DNA of 64,000 nucleotides from Candidatus Rokuibacteriota bacterium (GTDB taxonomy: Bacteria; Methylomirabilota; Methylomirabilia; Rokubacteriales; CSP1-6), in the NCBI GenBank assembly GCA_023248995.1, contig JAHFDN010000003.1, forward strand, positions 30,089 through 94,088, in the 5' to 3' direction. The stretch's first letter is position 1; the number at the start of each line of letters is the position of its first letter. Shown piece by piece: positions 1 to 9,257 of this stretch. The position numbers were made by a program, and so were the translations under genes. The notes under the pieces were generated by a model. The model made no database searches, was not told the DNA's origin, and saw only the letters and a program-made list of their open reading frames with translations.

Positions 1-708
1 GCTCGCCAGGCGGTGGCCGCTGCGCTGGACCCGGCGCTGATCGCGGCGGCCGTGGAGGGGGTGGCGGTCCCGCTGCAGTCGTTTCTCCCGCCCGGGGTGT
101 GGGCGCGGCGGGAAGGTTCGCCGATCATGCTGGCGGATCCGAGCGGAGCCCAGCGCCTTCTGGCCGAGGCCGGGGCGCCCACTGGCATCACCTCGACCCT
201 CCTCGTGAGCGACGCGCCGGGCGTCGTGGATCGGGCGCGCCTCGCCGAAGCTCTCCGCGTGGCGCTCGCCTCGGCGGGAATCACCGTCCAGCTCAGGACG
301 GAAAACCCGCAGGTGACGGCGCAACTCTCCCAGCTCGGCGATCACGAGATGGTCCTGATCGACGCCCTGGTCGCCGGCGGGGACCCCCACCTGTTCCTCT
401 ACCCCCTCTCGACCAGCGAGGGCACGACGAAAGGGGCCGGCGCCGTGAACCTGTCCTTCTATCGGAATCCCCGGCTTGACGATCTTCTGATCCGCGCGAG
501 CCAGGTGGCGTGGAGACCCGAACGCCTCCGCCTCTACCAGCGCGCCCAGGCGATTCTGGCCGGCGACCTGCCATGGATCCCGCTGTACGTCCGGCTTCAC
601 TGGGCGGTGGTGCGGCCCGAGGTGCGGAGTCTTCGACTCCACCCGAGCGGGTTCCACCGGCTGGACCGCGTGTGGGTGGAGGCCGAGGCGCGCGGGACCC
701 CCGGGTGA
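1..708 (+). CDS. ABC transporter substrate-binding protein, family 5, C-terminal part
   Basis: The gene is cut by the left window edge; the reading frame is open from base 1 and 235 codons are visible. The visible part is the C-terminal lobe of an SBP_bac_5 protein: it begins within the RQAVAAALDPALI segment typical of this family (residue region where the protein re-enters lobe I), followed by SAGITVQLRTENP and the closing YQRAQAILAGDLPWIPLY segment that matches the end of dipeptide/oligopeptide/nickel binding proteins. The family acts outside the membrane and delivers peptides, nickel chelates or sugars to a DppBC-type permease. Its TGA overlaps the GTG of the next, homologous gene by 4 bp, so two binding proteins are translationally coupled. 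Substrate cannot be told from sequence. Confidence 0.85.
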   Translation, partial: ARQAVAAALDPALIAAAVEGVAVPLQSFLPPGVWARREGSPIMLADPSGAQRLLAEAGAPTGITSTLLVSDAPGVVDRARLAEALRVALASAGITVQLRTENPQVTAQLSQLGDHEMVLIDALVAGGDPHLFLYPLSTSEGTTKGAGAVNLSFYRNPRLDDLLIRASQVAWRPERLRLYQRAQAILAGDLPWIPLYVRLHWAVVRPEVRSLRLHPSGFHRLDRVWVEAEARGTPG

Positions 709-2285
709 GCACTCGTTGCGGGCTCTTGCTGCTGGCGGTCGCCCTCGTACTGACGGGGCCGCCGCCGGCAGGAGGGCAGAAGCAGGGGGGGACGCTGCGG
801 GCCGCCTTTTCGAGCGATCCGCCCACGCTCGACCCGGCCCAGGCCACCGACACCACCTCCTCGGCTGTCATCCGGCAGATCTTTGACACGCTCGTGGAGC
901 TCGACGAGACGCTCAAGCCGGTGCCGGCCCTGGCCGAGCGCTGGAGCGCCTCGAAGGATCAGAGGGTCTACACGTTCGTTCTGCGCCCGGGGGTCCGGTT
1001 CCACCACGGCCGGGAGCTCCGTGCCGGGGACGTCAAGTTCTCCTTCGAGCGGGCCGCCCGCGGCAAACGTCCCTGGGTGTTCGAGAAGATCGCGGGCACC
1101 CGGGAATTTCTTCGAGGGCAGGCGAGCGAGATCCGCGGGATCCGGCTCGTGGACGATCTAAGCGTGGAGGTCACCCTGGAGCGGCCCTTCGCGCCGTTCC
1201 TCTCGCTGATGGCCTACGACGCCGCCTCGATCGTGCCCCGGGAGGAAGCCTCGCGCCTGGGCGTCGAGTTCGCCAGCCACCCGGTGGGGACCGGGGCCTT
1301 CCGGTTCGTCCGGTGGCGACGGGACGATCAGGTAGTTCTGGAGAAGTTCAACGGCCACTTCAGAGGCGCCCCCTCGCTGGATCGGGTCGTGTTTCGGATC
1401 ATCCCCGCCGAAATCACACGGTTCAACGAATACAAGACCGGTCACCTTGATTACACCGACATCCCCACCGGCCACTGCCGTGCCGTGCAGCGTGACCCGG
1501 CCCTCAAGCAGGAAGTGGCCATCTGGCCCATCCTGGGAACCCAGGCGGTGCGCTTCAACGTGGAGCGCCCGCCCTTCAACGACCGGCGCATTCGCCAGGC
1601 GGTGGGACATGCCATCGAGCCGCGGGCGATCGTCGCCGGCCTCCTGGAGGGGTGCGTGGTGGCGGGGAAGGGGATTCTGCCTCCCGCGATGCCCGGATTC
1701 AACCCCGGCGTCTCGGGGCCGGCCTTTGATCGCGAGCGGGCCCGCCGGCTCCTCGCCGAGGCTGGATTCCCCGCCGGGAAGGGGCTCGGTCCCTTCACCT
1801 TTCATTACAACACCGGCGACCTCAATCAGCGGATCGCCGAGCTGCTGCAGGCCCAACTGAAAGAGGTCGGCATCGTCCTGGAGCTCCGCCGCCTGGACTG
1901 GGCTGCCCACATCAAGCTTGTCGATGAGGGGGGGGCGGGGTTTTTCCGCCAGGGGTGGATCGCCGACTATCCGGATCCGGAGAATTTTTTGACCGTCCTT
2001 TTCCACTCCCGGAACGCCGGGGCCGCCGGGAACACGTCGCGCTACCGGAACCCGTCCCTCGACCGCCTTCTGGACGAAGCCGACGGGATGGCGCCGGGTT
2101 CGGCCCGCTTCAAGCGCTATCAGGAAGCCGAGCAAATCGTCCTCGACGACGGCGTGTGGATCTCTCTCTACCACTACACGAGCCGCGCGCTGATCAAGCC
2201 GTACGTGAAGGGGCTCGAGCGCTCGCCGCTCTCCTCGGCCCCGGAGTTCCTGGCGCCGCTGCGCAAGGTGTCGCTGGATCGGTAA
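705..2285 (+). CDS. ABC transporter substrate-binding protein, family 5 (peptide/nickel type)
   Basis: A 526-residue secreted binding protein of the SBP_bac_5 family, full length for the family. The GTG at 705 overlaps the previous stop (GTGA) and gives a clean signal peptide: STRCG, a hydrophobic LLLLAVALVLTG core and a cleavage region near PPAGGQ. Family landmarks follow: GGTLRAAFSSDPPTLDPAQ at the mature N-terminus, the LAERWSASKDQRVYTFVLRPGVRFH lobe I signature, the RRIRQAVGHAIEPRAI hinge segment and the GWIADYPDPENFL segment near the C-terminus. It lies upstream of permeases at 7184 and 8115 but is separated from them by an MFS and an AsmA-like gene; no ATPase gene (DppD/F type) is in the window. 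Likely peptide, nickel or opine binding; the ligand is not determinable here. Confidence 0.88.
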   Translation: MSTRCGLLLLAVALVLTGPPPAGGQKQGGTLRAAFSSDPPTLDPAQATDTTSSAVIRQIFDTLVELDETLKPVPALAERWSASKDQRVYTFVLRPGVRFHHGRELRAGDVKFSFERAARGKRPWVFEKIAGTREFLRGQASEIRGIRLVDDLSVEVTLERPFAPFLSLMAYDAASIVPREEASRLGVEFASHPVGTGAFRFVRWRRDDQVVLEKFNGHFRGAPSLDRVVFRIIPAEITRFNEYKTGHLDYTDIPTGHCRAVQRDPALKQEVAIWPILGTQAVRFNVERPPFNDRRIRQAVGHAIEPRAIVAGLLEGCVVAGKGILPPAMPGFNPGVSGPAFDRERARRLLAEAGFPAGKGLGPFTFHYNTGDLNQRIAELLQAQLKEVGIVLELRRLDWAAHIKLVDEGGAGFFRQGWIADYPDPENFLTVLFHSRNAGAAGNTSRYRNPSLDRLLDEADGMAPGSARFKRYQEAEQIVLDDGVWISLYHYTSRALIKPYVKGLERSPLSSAPEFLAPLRKVSLDR

Positions 2286-2362
2286 CCGCGCGGCGCGACT
2301 TCCGGGCGCAGGCCCGTCACGGATCTCCCGCCGCGTCCCCCTGCCGGGATTCGGGCGGTTTC

Positions 2363-3631
2363 ATGAGGGGGTCGGGTAAGATAGGCGGAGTGGGCGCGTA
2401 TGATCGAAAAGCGGCCGTGGCGTGGACGCTCTACGATTTCGCCAACTCTGCGTTCATCGCCGTCATCCCGGGCACCGTGTACTCGAAGTACTACGCCCTC
2501 GTCGTGGTCGGCAACGAGCGCGGGCAGGGGGATTTCTGGTGGGGGCTCGCGGTGACGACCTCCATGACCATCGTGGCCCTCGCGTCGCCGCCCCTCGGGG
2601 CGATCGCGGATCACGCCGGGGTCCGTAAACGCTTTCTGTTCGTTCTGACCTACGTGAGCGTGGCTGCCACGGCCCTCATGGCGACGGTCGGCAAGGGTGA
2701 CGTTGCCTGGGGGTGGGTCCTCGCCGTGATCGGGACGGTGGGCTACGAGTGCGCCGTCGTCTATTACAACGCTTACCTCCCCGGCCTGGCGCCGCGGGAG
2801 CGCCAGGGACGGCTGTCGGCCTACGGGTTCGCGGTCGGGTATCTCGGCTCGGCGGTGGCGCTGGGGGCGGCGCTCCCGTTCGCCCTCGCGGGTAACTACG
2901 CCGGCACCTTCCTCGTCGCTGCGGCCTTGTTCGGTCTCTCGGCGATCCCGGCGTTCGTCTACCTGCCGGGGGACAGCCCCGGCGCGCTTGGCCTCGCCGC
3001 GGCAGTCCGCTGGGGGATCGTCCAGACCCGGGTGACTCTCCGCCGCATCCTCGCCGTGCCGGCCCTCCGCCGCTTCCTCTTGGCCTACCTCTTCTTCGAG
3101 GACGGGGTCAACACCGTGGTGTTCTTCTCCTCGATCTTCGCTGGCCACACGCTCGGGTTCACGACGCCCGAGGTCATCCAGCTCTACTTCGTCGTCCAGC
3201 TCTCGGCGCTCGCGGGCGCCTGGCTCTGGGGGCGCCCCACCGACGTCAAGGGGCCGAAGTTCGTCGTGATGGTCACCCTCGTCCAGTGGTGTCTCGTGGT
3301 CCTCGGCGCCTACTTTGTGGCGACGAAGCTCCAGTTTTTCGCCGTCGCGGTCCTGGCGGGCAGCGGGCTGGGAGCAGTCCAGGCGGCGAGCCGGACTTTC
3401 ATGGCCACCCTGATCCCGAAGGGTCAGGAAGCCGAGCTGTTCGGCTTTTACGCCCTCGTCGGGAAGAGCTCCGCGATCCTGGGACCCCTGATCTTCGGCA
3501 TATCCTCCTGGCTCACCGGCGGTAACCAGCGGATCTCCATCGTGGCGATCGGCTTCCTCTTCCTGGTGGGCCTCGTCCTCGTTCGGGGGGTAGAGGCCGG
3601 CGGGCCCACCGCCCGCGAAGCGGCAGGCTGA
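2363..3631 (+). CDS. MFS transporter, UMF1 (Atg22-like) family
   Basis: A 422-residue multi-pass inner-membrane carrier. The N-terminus carries the family hallmark AVAWTLYDFANSAF, followed by about twelve hydrophobic segments and a conserved cytoplasmic loop (LYFVVQLSALAGAWLWGRPTD). This is the UMF1 group related to fungal vacuolar Atg22, whose bacterial substrates are not known. The ATG at 2363 is chosen because it is the first in-frame start after the previous gene; a GTG at 2390 would remove nine residues and is equally possible. It is separated by only 10 bases from the AsmA-like gene, so it probably shares its transcript. Nothing links it functionally to the peptide transporter around it. 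Confidence 0.85.
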   Translation: MRGSGKIGGVGAYDRKAAVAWTLYDFANSAFIAVIPGTVYSKYYALVVVGNERGQGDFWWGLAVTTSMTIVALASPPLGAIADHAGVRKRFLFVLTYVSVAATALMATVGKGDVAWGWVLAVIGTVGYECAVVYYNAYLPGLAPRERQGRLSAYGFAVGYLGSAVALGAALPFALAGNYAGTFLVAAALFGLSAIPAFVYLPGDSPGALGLAAAVRWGIVQTRVTLRRILAVPALRRFLLAYLFFEDGVNTVVFFSSIFAGHTLGFTTPEVIQLYFVVQLSALAGAWLWGRPTDVKGPKFVVMVTLVQWCLVVLGAYFVATKLQFFAVAVLAGSGLGAVQAASRTFMATLIPKGQEAELFGFYALVGKSSAILGPLIFGISSWLTGGNQRISIVAIGFLFLVGLVLVRGVEAGGPTAREAAG

Positions 3632-3641
3632 GAAGGGACGC

Positions 3642-6600
3642 ATGATTCGCCGTCGCTGGCTGATCCTTCTTCTCGCCTCCGTCCTCCTCCTCGTCCTGGT
3701 CGTGGGCGGTGGGCTCCTGTACGTCAGGACGCGGACGGCCCGCGAGCAGGTCCGCACGTTGGTCGAGCGAGCGCTGGCCCAGGAGCTCAACCTCCCCGTG
3801 CGGCTGGGCGGCGTGTCGCTCTCTCTCGGCGTCGGGAGCGTCGAGCTTCGGCACCTCGCCGTCGTCGAGGGGCCCGCCGGGCCGCCGCTCTTCGAGGTGG
3901 ATCGTGTCAAGGTCTCTCTCAGGCTGGCCTCGCTCCTCCGCGGCGACCTCCGCGTCAGATCCGTCACGATTTTCGGGCCCCGGCTTTCGCTGGAGGATAC
4001 CCCTCGTCTTCGGGAGACCCTCGGGAAGATCGTCGCCCGCTTGAGAGAGCTGGCGCGAGCCCGGGAGGCGGAGGGCTTTCCGGTCCGGCTCCAGGGGGGG
4101 GTCATCGCCTACCGCGATCCCGCCACCGACGTCGGCGTCCACCTGACCGGCCTCAACGCCAGGATCTCCTGGCCTACCCCCGAGCGGGCGCTGGCCGACG
4201 TCAGCGTCGACCAGGTCCAGCTGCGCCTCGGCGGGCGCGAGGTGAGCGGCATTCGTCTCGCTGGCCACGCGCGCGTGGGGCGGGACACCGTGGAGGTGGA
4301 GCAAGTCAGGTTCACTCGTGGGGGCTCCGTCGTGACCTTGGCGGGGGTGGTCCTCACCCCGACGACCGTGCCGCGAGTGGAGCTGACGGCGACGGGTGAG
4401 CTGGCCCTCGACGAGCTCGGCCGGGCGACGGAGGGCGGCAAGGGGTGGAGCGGCAAGCTCTCCGTCGGGGGCAAACTCTTCGGGGAAGGCGTCCCCCGAA
4501 CCTTCGAGGGAAGCCTGGGGCTGCTCGACGGGCACGTGGGGGGGATGCCCGCCCGCCTGGTTACCGCCCAGGTGCTGCTCCGCCCCGACCGGCTGGAGGT
4601 GATCTCGCTGTCGGCTCTGGCCGGCGGTGGCGCGCTGCGCGGGTCGGGAGTGTTCGAGCCCGGCGAGAGCCGGTGGCGCGGCAGCGCTCAGCTCACCGAC
4701 GTCAATCTCGGTGATCTCTTAGAGGTCCTGGGCCAGCCACGGAGGCTCACCGGTCGGGTGAGCGGGACTGCCGAAGGGAGCGGGCAGGGGAAGGACGCTG
4801 CGTCGCTCGACCTCCGCGTGCGCCTGGCCGGGCGTGAGCTCCGCCTGTCCGACCGGGAGCGCAGGGCCGACGGGGAGGTCGAGGTCACTACTGCTCGCCG
4901 GGGAGTCCTCACGGTGGAGCGATTGTCCTTGAGCCGTGGGCAGAGCCGAGTCGCGCTCCGGGGCACCGTGGATCTCCGAACCCAGACGCTGGCGCTCCGA
5001 GCCACGGCAACCGTGGCCGACCTCGCCAAGGACTTCTGGCCCGGGGAGGTGAAGGGGCTCGGTGGCCGGCTCAGCGTCCTGGGGCGCGTGGGCCAGACGC
5101 TCGGAAAGCCGCTCTTCACCGGCCGCGTCAGCCTCAGGAACATGACGTTCCGTGGGTGGCGCGCGGACGTCGTGGAAGGGCCGTTGGAGGTCGGCCGCTG
5201 GCGTCTGGCCTCCCGCGCGCTTCGACTGAGCGCCGGGGGGACGGCGGCCACGCTCTCGGGCGCGGTGGAGCTGGCCGACGGCGATCTGCCGTGGGCGCGC
5301 TGGCGCGACGGCCTTCACCTGGACCTGACGGCAGACCTGAAGGGGCGAGTCGAGGACGTGATCGCGTGGCCCCGAACGGACTGGTCCGTGGCCGGTCCCG
5401 TCGCGCTCCACGCTCGGTTCGCGGGAACGCTTTCGACTCTCGAGGGCGGCGGGCAGCTCGAGGCGCGGGAGCTCAGAGTCGGGCCCGAGCGGTTCGAGGC
5501 TCTCCGGGCGGCACTCACCTTCAAAGGTTCCGAGCTTCATGTCCCCCGGCTGACGGTGCGTCGCGGCGGGCTCATGATTCAGGCCGAAGGGGCCATGGAC
5601 GTGAGCGGCCGGTACCGGTACTCGCTCCTTCCGGTGAGTCTCGACCTGCGCACGCTGCCGTGGTTGGCCTCTCTCGGCGTGAGCGGCCACGCGGTCCTGG
5701 GGGTCCGGGGGAAGGGGGAGTGGCCGGAGACGCGGGTCGAGGGGGAGCTGACGCTGGCGGACGGCGTCTTCCGAGACGCGAGGTTGGGAAACGGGAGCGC
5801 CCGCTTCGCTCTCGACGGCAAAGAATGGCGCTGGGATCTGAAGCTCGCGCAAGGGCTCAGGGCCCGGGGCGCGCTGCCCCTGGCTCTCGCCGGCGCGCTC
5901 CAAGCCGAGGTCACCGCCACGGACCTTGATCTCATGCCCTTCGTCCCGACGTTGGCCGCCGAGCTCAGGATCCCCCTCACGGCGCGCGCCGACGGGCGGG
6001 TGACCCTCCGTGGAACCGTGCCGGGACTGACCGACCTGTCGGGCCGGATCGAGTTGAGCGCCCTCCGGGGGGAAGCCGCCGGGGTGAGCTGGCGGGCCCG
6101 GGAGCCGGCGCGTCTCGCCCTGGAGGCCGGCACGCTCCGCATCGGTTCCCTGGACCTGGTCGGCTCTGGCCTTGTCGTGGAGGTCAGGGGGAGCGTGCGG
6201 CCGGGAGAGAGGACCGATCTGCGTCTGGCGGGCCACGCGCCCTTCGCCGTTCTGGCGCCCTGGGTGCCCCCGCTGGCTGACCTCCGCGGGGCGCCTGACG
6301 TGAGGCTTTCCCTCGTCGGCGTCCCCGACGACCTGAAGGTGACGGGTCGCGCCGATCTCGCGCACGCGGACCTGAAGCTCAAGGCCATCCCGATCTGGAT
6401 CGCCGTCGTCAGGGGCGAGGTCAAGTTCGACAACGACACGGTGCAGTACGCCGTCAGTGAAGGCAGCGCGGCCGGGGGCGGGCTGGAGAGCCAGGGCGGG
6501 GGGCGACGCCGGGATGGACGCTGGGGACACACGCTGGACTTCAAGCTCGACAAAGCCCGCATGGAGGCGATCTACGACGAGCTTCAAACCGGGCGGCGCT

Positions 6601-7184
6601 GGGCTTCAGGGGACCTTTTTGCTCGGGGCTCCTTCGCCTTCGACGTCCTGCCGGGGCAGGCGGTGCTCCCGACACTCCAGGGCCGGGTCGCCCTGACGCT
6701 CGCGGAAGGTAGCCTCTCCCGCTACCCCGCCCTGGTGCGCATCTTCGGCCTCTTGGGAACGCCGGCTCAGCCCTTCCGCCTGCCGGACCTCACCCGGGAG
6801 CGGATGCCCTACCGTCGCATCAACGCCGATTTCTCGGTCAGGGACGGCGTCATGGAGACCAAGAACCTCCTCCTGGAGAGCGAGGTCGTTCGGGTCAGCG
6901 GCATCGGCAAGGTGGTGCTCTCGGACCAGAGCGTCAATCTCGATCTGGCGGTGAGACCGCTTCAGGTGCTGGAGCAGGGCATCCGGAGAATCCCCTTACT
7001 GGGCCGGCTCCTGCCGCAGGAGCAGAGCCTGGTCGTGGCGTACTTCGACATAACGGGCCCCTGGACCGACCCCTCGATCACCGTGGCGCCCGTCAGGTCG
7101 CTGAGCGAGACCGTCGTGGACATCCTCCTCCTGCTCCTGAAGGCGCCGGCGCGCGTCATCAACCCGAGGTCGTCGAACCCCTGA
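3642..7184 (+). CDS. AsmA-like envelope protein (DUF748/TamB-like architecture)
   Basis: A very large (1180 residues) envelope protein with a single N-terminal membrane anchor (about residues 5-28, RRRWLILLLASVLLLVLVV...) and a long periplasmic part rich in beta-strand-like stretches. The first 120 residues contain the AsmA-type segment that ends LRVRSVTIFGPRLSLED, and the C-terminal 200 residues carry the AsmA-like C-terminal domain (ASGDLFARGSFAF..., then LPDLTRERMPYRRINADFSVRDGVMETKN). Proteins of this superfamily form hydrophobic grooves or bridges for phospholipid transport between inner and outer membrane. The presence of such a gene argues for a two-membrane cell. Its ATG follows the MFS stop by 10 bases and its TGA overlaps the permease start (TGATG), so it is embedded in the transporter operon, an unusual partner for a peptide importer. 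Confidence 0.82.
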   Translation: MIRRRWLILLLASVLLLVLVVGGGLLYVRTRTAREQVRTLVERALAQELNLPVRLGGVSLSLGVGSVELRHLAVVEGPAGPPLFEVDRVKVSLRLASLLRGDLRVRSVTIFGPRLSLEDTPRLRETLGKIVARLRELARAREAEGFPVRLQGGVIAYRDPATDVGVHLTGLNARISWPTPERALADVSVDQVQLRLGGREVSGIRLAGHARVGRDTVEVEQVRFTRGGSVVTLAGVVLTPTTVPRVELTATGELALDELGRATEGGKGWSGKLSVGGKLFGEGVPRTFEGSLGLLDGHVGGMPARLVTAQVLLRPDRLEVISLSALAGGGALRGSGVFEPGESRWRGSAQLTDVNLGDLLEVLGQPRRLTGRVSGTAEGSGQGKDAASLDLRVRLAGRELRLSDRERRADGEVEVTTARRGVLTVERLSLSRGQSRVALRGTVDLRTQTLALRATATVADLAKDFWPGEVKGLGGRLSVLGRVGQTLGKPLFTGRVSLRNMTFRGWRADVVEGPLEVGRWRLASRALRLSAGGTAATLSGAVELADGDLPWARWRDGLHLDLTADLKGRVEDVIAWPRTDWSVAGPVALHARFAGTLSTLEGGGQLEARELRVGPERFEALRAALTFKGSELHVPRLTVRRGGLMIQAEGAMDVSGRYRYSLLPVSLDLRTLPWLASLGVSGHAVLGVRGKGEWPETRVEGELTLADGVFRDARLGNGSARFALDGKEWRWDLKLAQGLRARGALPLALAGALQAEVTATDLDLMPFVPTLAAELRIPLTARADGRVTLRGTVPGLTDLSGRIELSALRGEAAGVSWRAREPARLALEAGTLRIGSLDLVGSGLVVEVRGSVRPGERTDLRLAGHAPFAVLAPWVPPLADLRGAPDVRLSLVGVPDDLKVTGRADLAHADLKLKAIPIWIAVVRGEVKFDNDTVQYAVSEGSAAGGGLESQGGGRRRDGRWGHTLDFKLDKARMEAIYDELQTGRRWASGDLFARGSFAFDVLPGQAVLPTLQGRVALTLAEGSLSRYPALVRIFGLLGTPAQPFRLPDLTRERMPYRRINADFSVRDGVMETKNLLLESEVVRVSGIGKVVLSDQSVNLDLAVRPLQVLEQGIRRIPLLGRLLPQEQSLVVAYFDITGPWTDPSITVAPVRSLSETVVDILLLLLKAPARVINPRSSNP

Positions 7185-8122
7185 TGCTCGGCGAACTCTC
7201 CCAGCCGATCGCCCGACGGCTGCTCGCCCTCGTCCCCGTCCTCTTCGGCATCAGCCTCCTGGTCTTCGTCCTGAACGCGGTGGCCCTCGGCGACCCGGCG
7301 CGCGCCATGCTGGGGCAGCGGGGCGATCCGGAAGTGATCGCCCAGATCCGGCAGGAATACGCCCTTGATCGTCCGCTCTGGAGCCAGTACGTGACGTGGA
7401 TGGGCCGGATCCTCCGGGGCAACCTCGGCCGCTCCTATCACCAGCAGCGGCCGGTGGGCGAGGTGATCGCCGAGCGGTTTCCCGCCACGCTGCGGCTCGC
7501 GGTCGCCGCCACGCTCCTGGCCGTGGCCTTCGGGTTGGCCATGGGCATTGCCGCGGCATTGACCCCCGGCAGCGCGCTGGATCACCTCCTGATGGGCGCC
7601 GCCGTCGCCGGCATCTCGACGCCGGTCTTCTGGCTGGGGCTCATGCTCTCGCTCTTCTTCGCGGTCTGGCTGGGCTGGCTTCCCGTCTCGGGTTACGGGG
7701 ACGGCGCGATGGCGAACCTGGTGTTGCCAGCCCTGACCCTCGGCGCCCTCCACACCGGCACGATCGCGCGGATGACCCGCTCGAGCCTCCTGGAGGTCAT
7801 CCGACAGGATTACGTTCAGGCGGCCCGCGCCAAGGGTCTTTCCGAGGTGGCGGTTGTCGGCAAGCACGCCCTCAAGAACGCCCTCATCCCCGTGGTCACG
7901 GTGATCGGGATCGGCCTCGCGGACCTCCTGGTGGGCGCGCCGCTCACCGAGACGGTCTTCGCCTGGCCCGGGCTCGGCCGGATGCTCGTCGCGGCGGTCG
8001 GCCAGCGCGACCTTCCGGTCGTGATGGGTGCGGTCCTGGTCTTCGCCGTGATCTACGTGCTCGGGAGCCTCCTCGTGGACCTGGCCTACCTCGTCATTGA
8101 CCCGAGGGTCCGCCGTGAGTGA
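7184..8122 (+). CDS. ABC transporter permease, DppB type
   Basis: A 312-residue inner-membrane permease subunit. It has six predicted membrane segments, the N-terminal DppB signature (LALVPVLFGISLLVFVL followed by the periplasmic loop RPLWSQYVTWMGRILRGNLG), and the cytoplasmic EAA coupling loop DYVQAARAKGLSEVAVVGKHALKNA that docks to the ATPase. The last membrane segment ends IDPRVRRE, typical for DppB/OppB/GsiC proteins. Translation is coupled to the AsmA-like gene upstream through TGATG and to the second permease downstream through an 8-bp overlap. With the binding proteins at 1-2285 it should form an importer for peptides or related solutes; the ATP-binding subunits must be encoded elsewhere. 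Confidence 0.93.
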   Translation: MLGELSQPIARRLLALVPVLFGISLLVFVLNAVALGDPARAMLGQRGDPEVIAQIRQEYALDRPLWSQYVTWMGRILRGNLGRSYHQQRPVGEVIAERFPATLRLAVAATLLAVAFGLAMGIAAALTPGSALDHLLMGAAVAGISTPVFWLGLMLSLFFAVWLGWLPVSGYGDGAMANLVLPALTLGALHTGTIARMTRSSLLEVIRQDYVQAARAKGLSEVAVVGKHALKNALIPVVTVIGIGLADLLVGAPLTETVFAWPGLGRMLVAAVGQRDLPVVMGAVLVFAVIYVLGSLLVDLAYLVIDPRVRRE

Positions 8123-8951
8123 GCGGGGACCCTTCCGCCATCACGGGGTCCAGGTCGGGGGCGCGCTCGTCGCGCTCTTCGTCGTGGCGGCGCTCCTCGC
8201 GCCGTGGCTCGCGCCGTTCGATCCTCACGACGTCCCCACGGGGCTGGCGGCGGCATCGCTCCGCCCCCCGGGACCTCCCAACGCCCTCGGCACCGACGCC
8301 CTGGGGCGCGACCTGCTCTCGCGGGTGCTCTACGGAGGCCGCGTCTCGCTCATGGTCGGGGTGGGCGTGGAGCTGGTGACGGCCCTCCTCGGCGCCCTGA
8401 TCGGGCTCGTTGCGGGCTACTACGGCGGCTGGCCCGACGGCCTCCTGATGCGTGTGACCGACGTGGTGATGGCCTTCCCCTCGCTCATCCTCGCCATCGG
8501 CCTCATCGCGGTCTTCGAGAAGCCGGGGCTCGACAAGGTCTTCCTCGTCCTGGCGCTCCTGGGATGGACGACGATCGCCCGGGTCGTGAGGGGCGAAGTG
8601 CTCTCGCTCAAGCGGCGGGAGTATGTTCAGGCGGCGCGGGCCCTCGGGGTCCCCAACCTCACCATCCTGTTTCGCCACCTCCTCCCCAACTGCCTGGCCC
8701 CCCTTCTCGTGGCCGCCACGATCGGCGTCGGCGGCAACATGGTGGCCGAGGCGGGGCTGTCGTTCCTCGGGCTCGGCGCCCAGGCGCCGACGATCTCCTG
8801 GGGCGCCATGCTGGCCGAGGGGCAGACCTTCCTGGCCTCCGCTCCCTGGGTCGCCGTCTTTCCGGGGCTCGCGCTCATGCTCGCCGTCCTCGGCATCAAC
8901 CTGCTGGGTGACGGTTTGCGAGACTTGCTCGACCCACGTTTCAAGAACTAA
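8115..8951 (+). CDS. ABC transporter permease, DppC type
   Basis: The 278-residue partner permease. GTG at 8115 is preferred because it overlaps the end of the preceding permease (GTGAGTGA) and starts just before the first membrane segment (VGGALVALFVVAALLAPWLAPF); a TTG six codons earlier is possible. Diagnostic features are the segment LGTDALGRDLLSRVLYGGRVSL, shared by DppC/OppC proteins, and the EAA loop EYVQAARALGVPNLTILFRHLLPN. The C-terminus INLLGDGLRDLLDPRFKN is the standard end of this family. Together with the DppB-type subunit it makes the membrane channel of the importer. The transporter cluster ends here without ATPase genes; the next genes are a toxin-antitoxin pair with their own promoter. 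Confidence 0.94.
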   Translation: MSERGPFRHHGVQVGGALVALFVVAALLAPWLAPFDPHDVPTGLAAASLRPPGPPNALGTDALGRDLLSRVLYGGRVSLMVGVGVELVTALLGALIGLVAGYYGGWPDGLLMRVTDVVMAFPSLILAIGLIAVFEKPGLDKVFLVLALLGWTTIARVVRGEVLSLKRREYVQAARALGVPNLTILFRHLLPNCLAPLLVAATIGVGGNMVAEAGLSFLGLGAQAPTISWGAMLAEGQTFLASAPWVAVFPGLALMLAVLGINLLGDGLRDLLDPRFKN

Positions 8952-8980
8952 CTGCGGCTGCAGGGGCCTCCCCGATTTCG

Positions 8981-9008
8981 GTATAATGAGGATACTAATG
9001 GTATGACC
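8981..9008 (+). promoter_or_regulatory. Promoter -10 and probable operator of the MazEF-like pair
   Basis: A consensus TATAAT is present at 8982-8987. The same stretch contains alternating half-sites GTAT (8981), ATAC (8992) and GTAT (9001), forming two overlapping short inverted repeats around the expected transcription start. Ribbon-helix-helix antitoxins usually repress their own operon at such sites, so this is a plausible operator. The -35 box is not recognisable. Confidence 0.55.
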
Positions 9009-9023
9009 ATCTTGGAGGAATAC

Positions 9024-9257
9024 ATGGCACCCAAAGTGAAGGTGACGGTTAGTCTGGACGAAACCCTTATCCGAGAGTTGGGGGGAGCCAGCCGCCAAAA
9101 GCGGAAACCCAGAAGTCAGCTTGTGGAGGAGGCGCTTCGGCTCTGGCGGCGCAGGCAGCTGGAGGAAGAGCTGAAAGAGGGCTATCAGGCCATGGCGAAA
9201 GAGGACCGCACCACCGCCGAACGCCACCTGGCGACGGGATGGGAGGTTGTGAAATGA
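9024..9257 (+). CDS. Ribbon-helix-helix antitoxin (MazE-like role)
   Basis: A 77-residue small protein. The chosen ATG at 9024 is preceded by GGAGGA (9014-9019); the first ATG-type start at 9003 has no such site. The N-terminal half KVKVTVSLDETLIRELGG...RSQLVEEALRLW is a classic ribbon-helix-helix DNA-binding fold: a short beta strand that inserts in DNA followed by two helices. The C-terminal half is acidic and helical, suited to wrapping the toxin. It overlaps the downstream PemK/MazF-type gene by ATGA, the usual antitoxin-first order. Its role is to neutralise the toxin and to repress the operon. Function is inferred from fold and neighbour; the exact family was not verified. Confidence 0.82.
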   Translation: MAPKVKVTVSLDETLIRELGGASRQKRKPRSQLVEEALRLWRRRQLEEELKEGYQAMAKEDRTTAERHLATGWEVVK

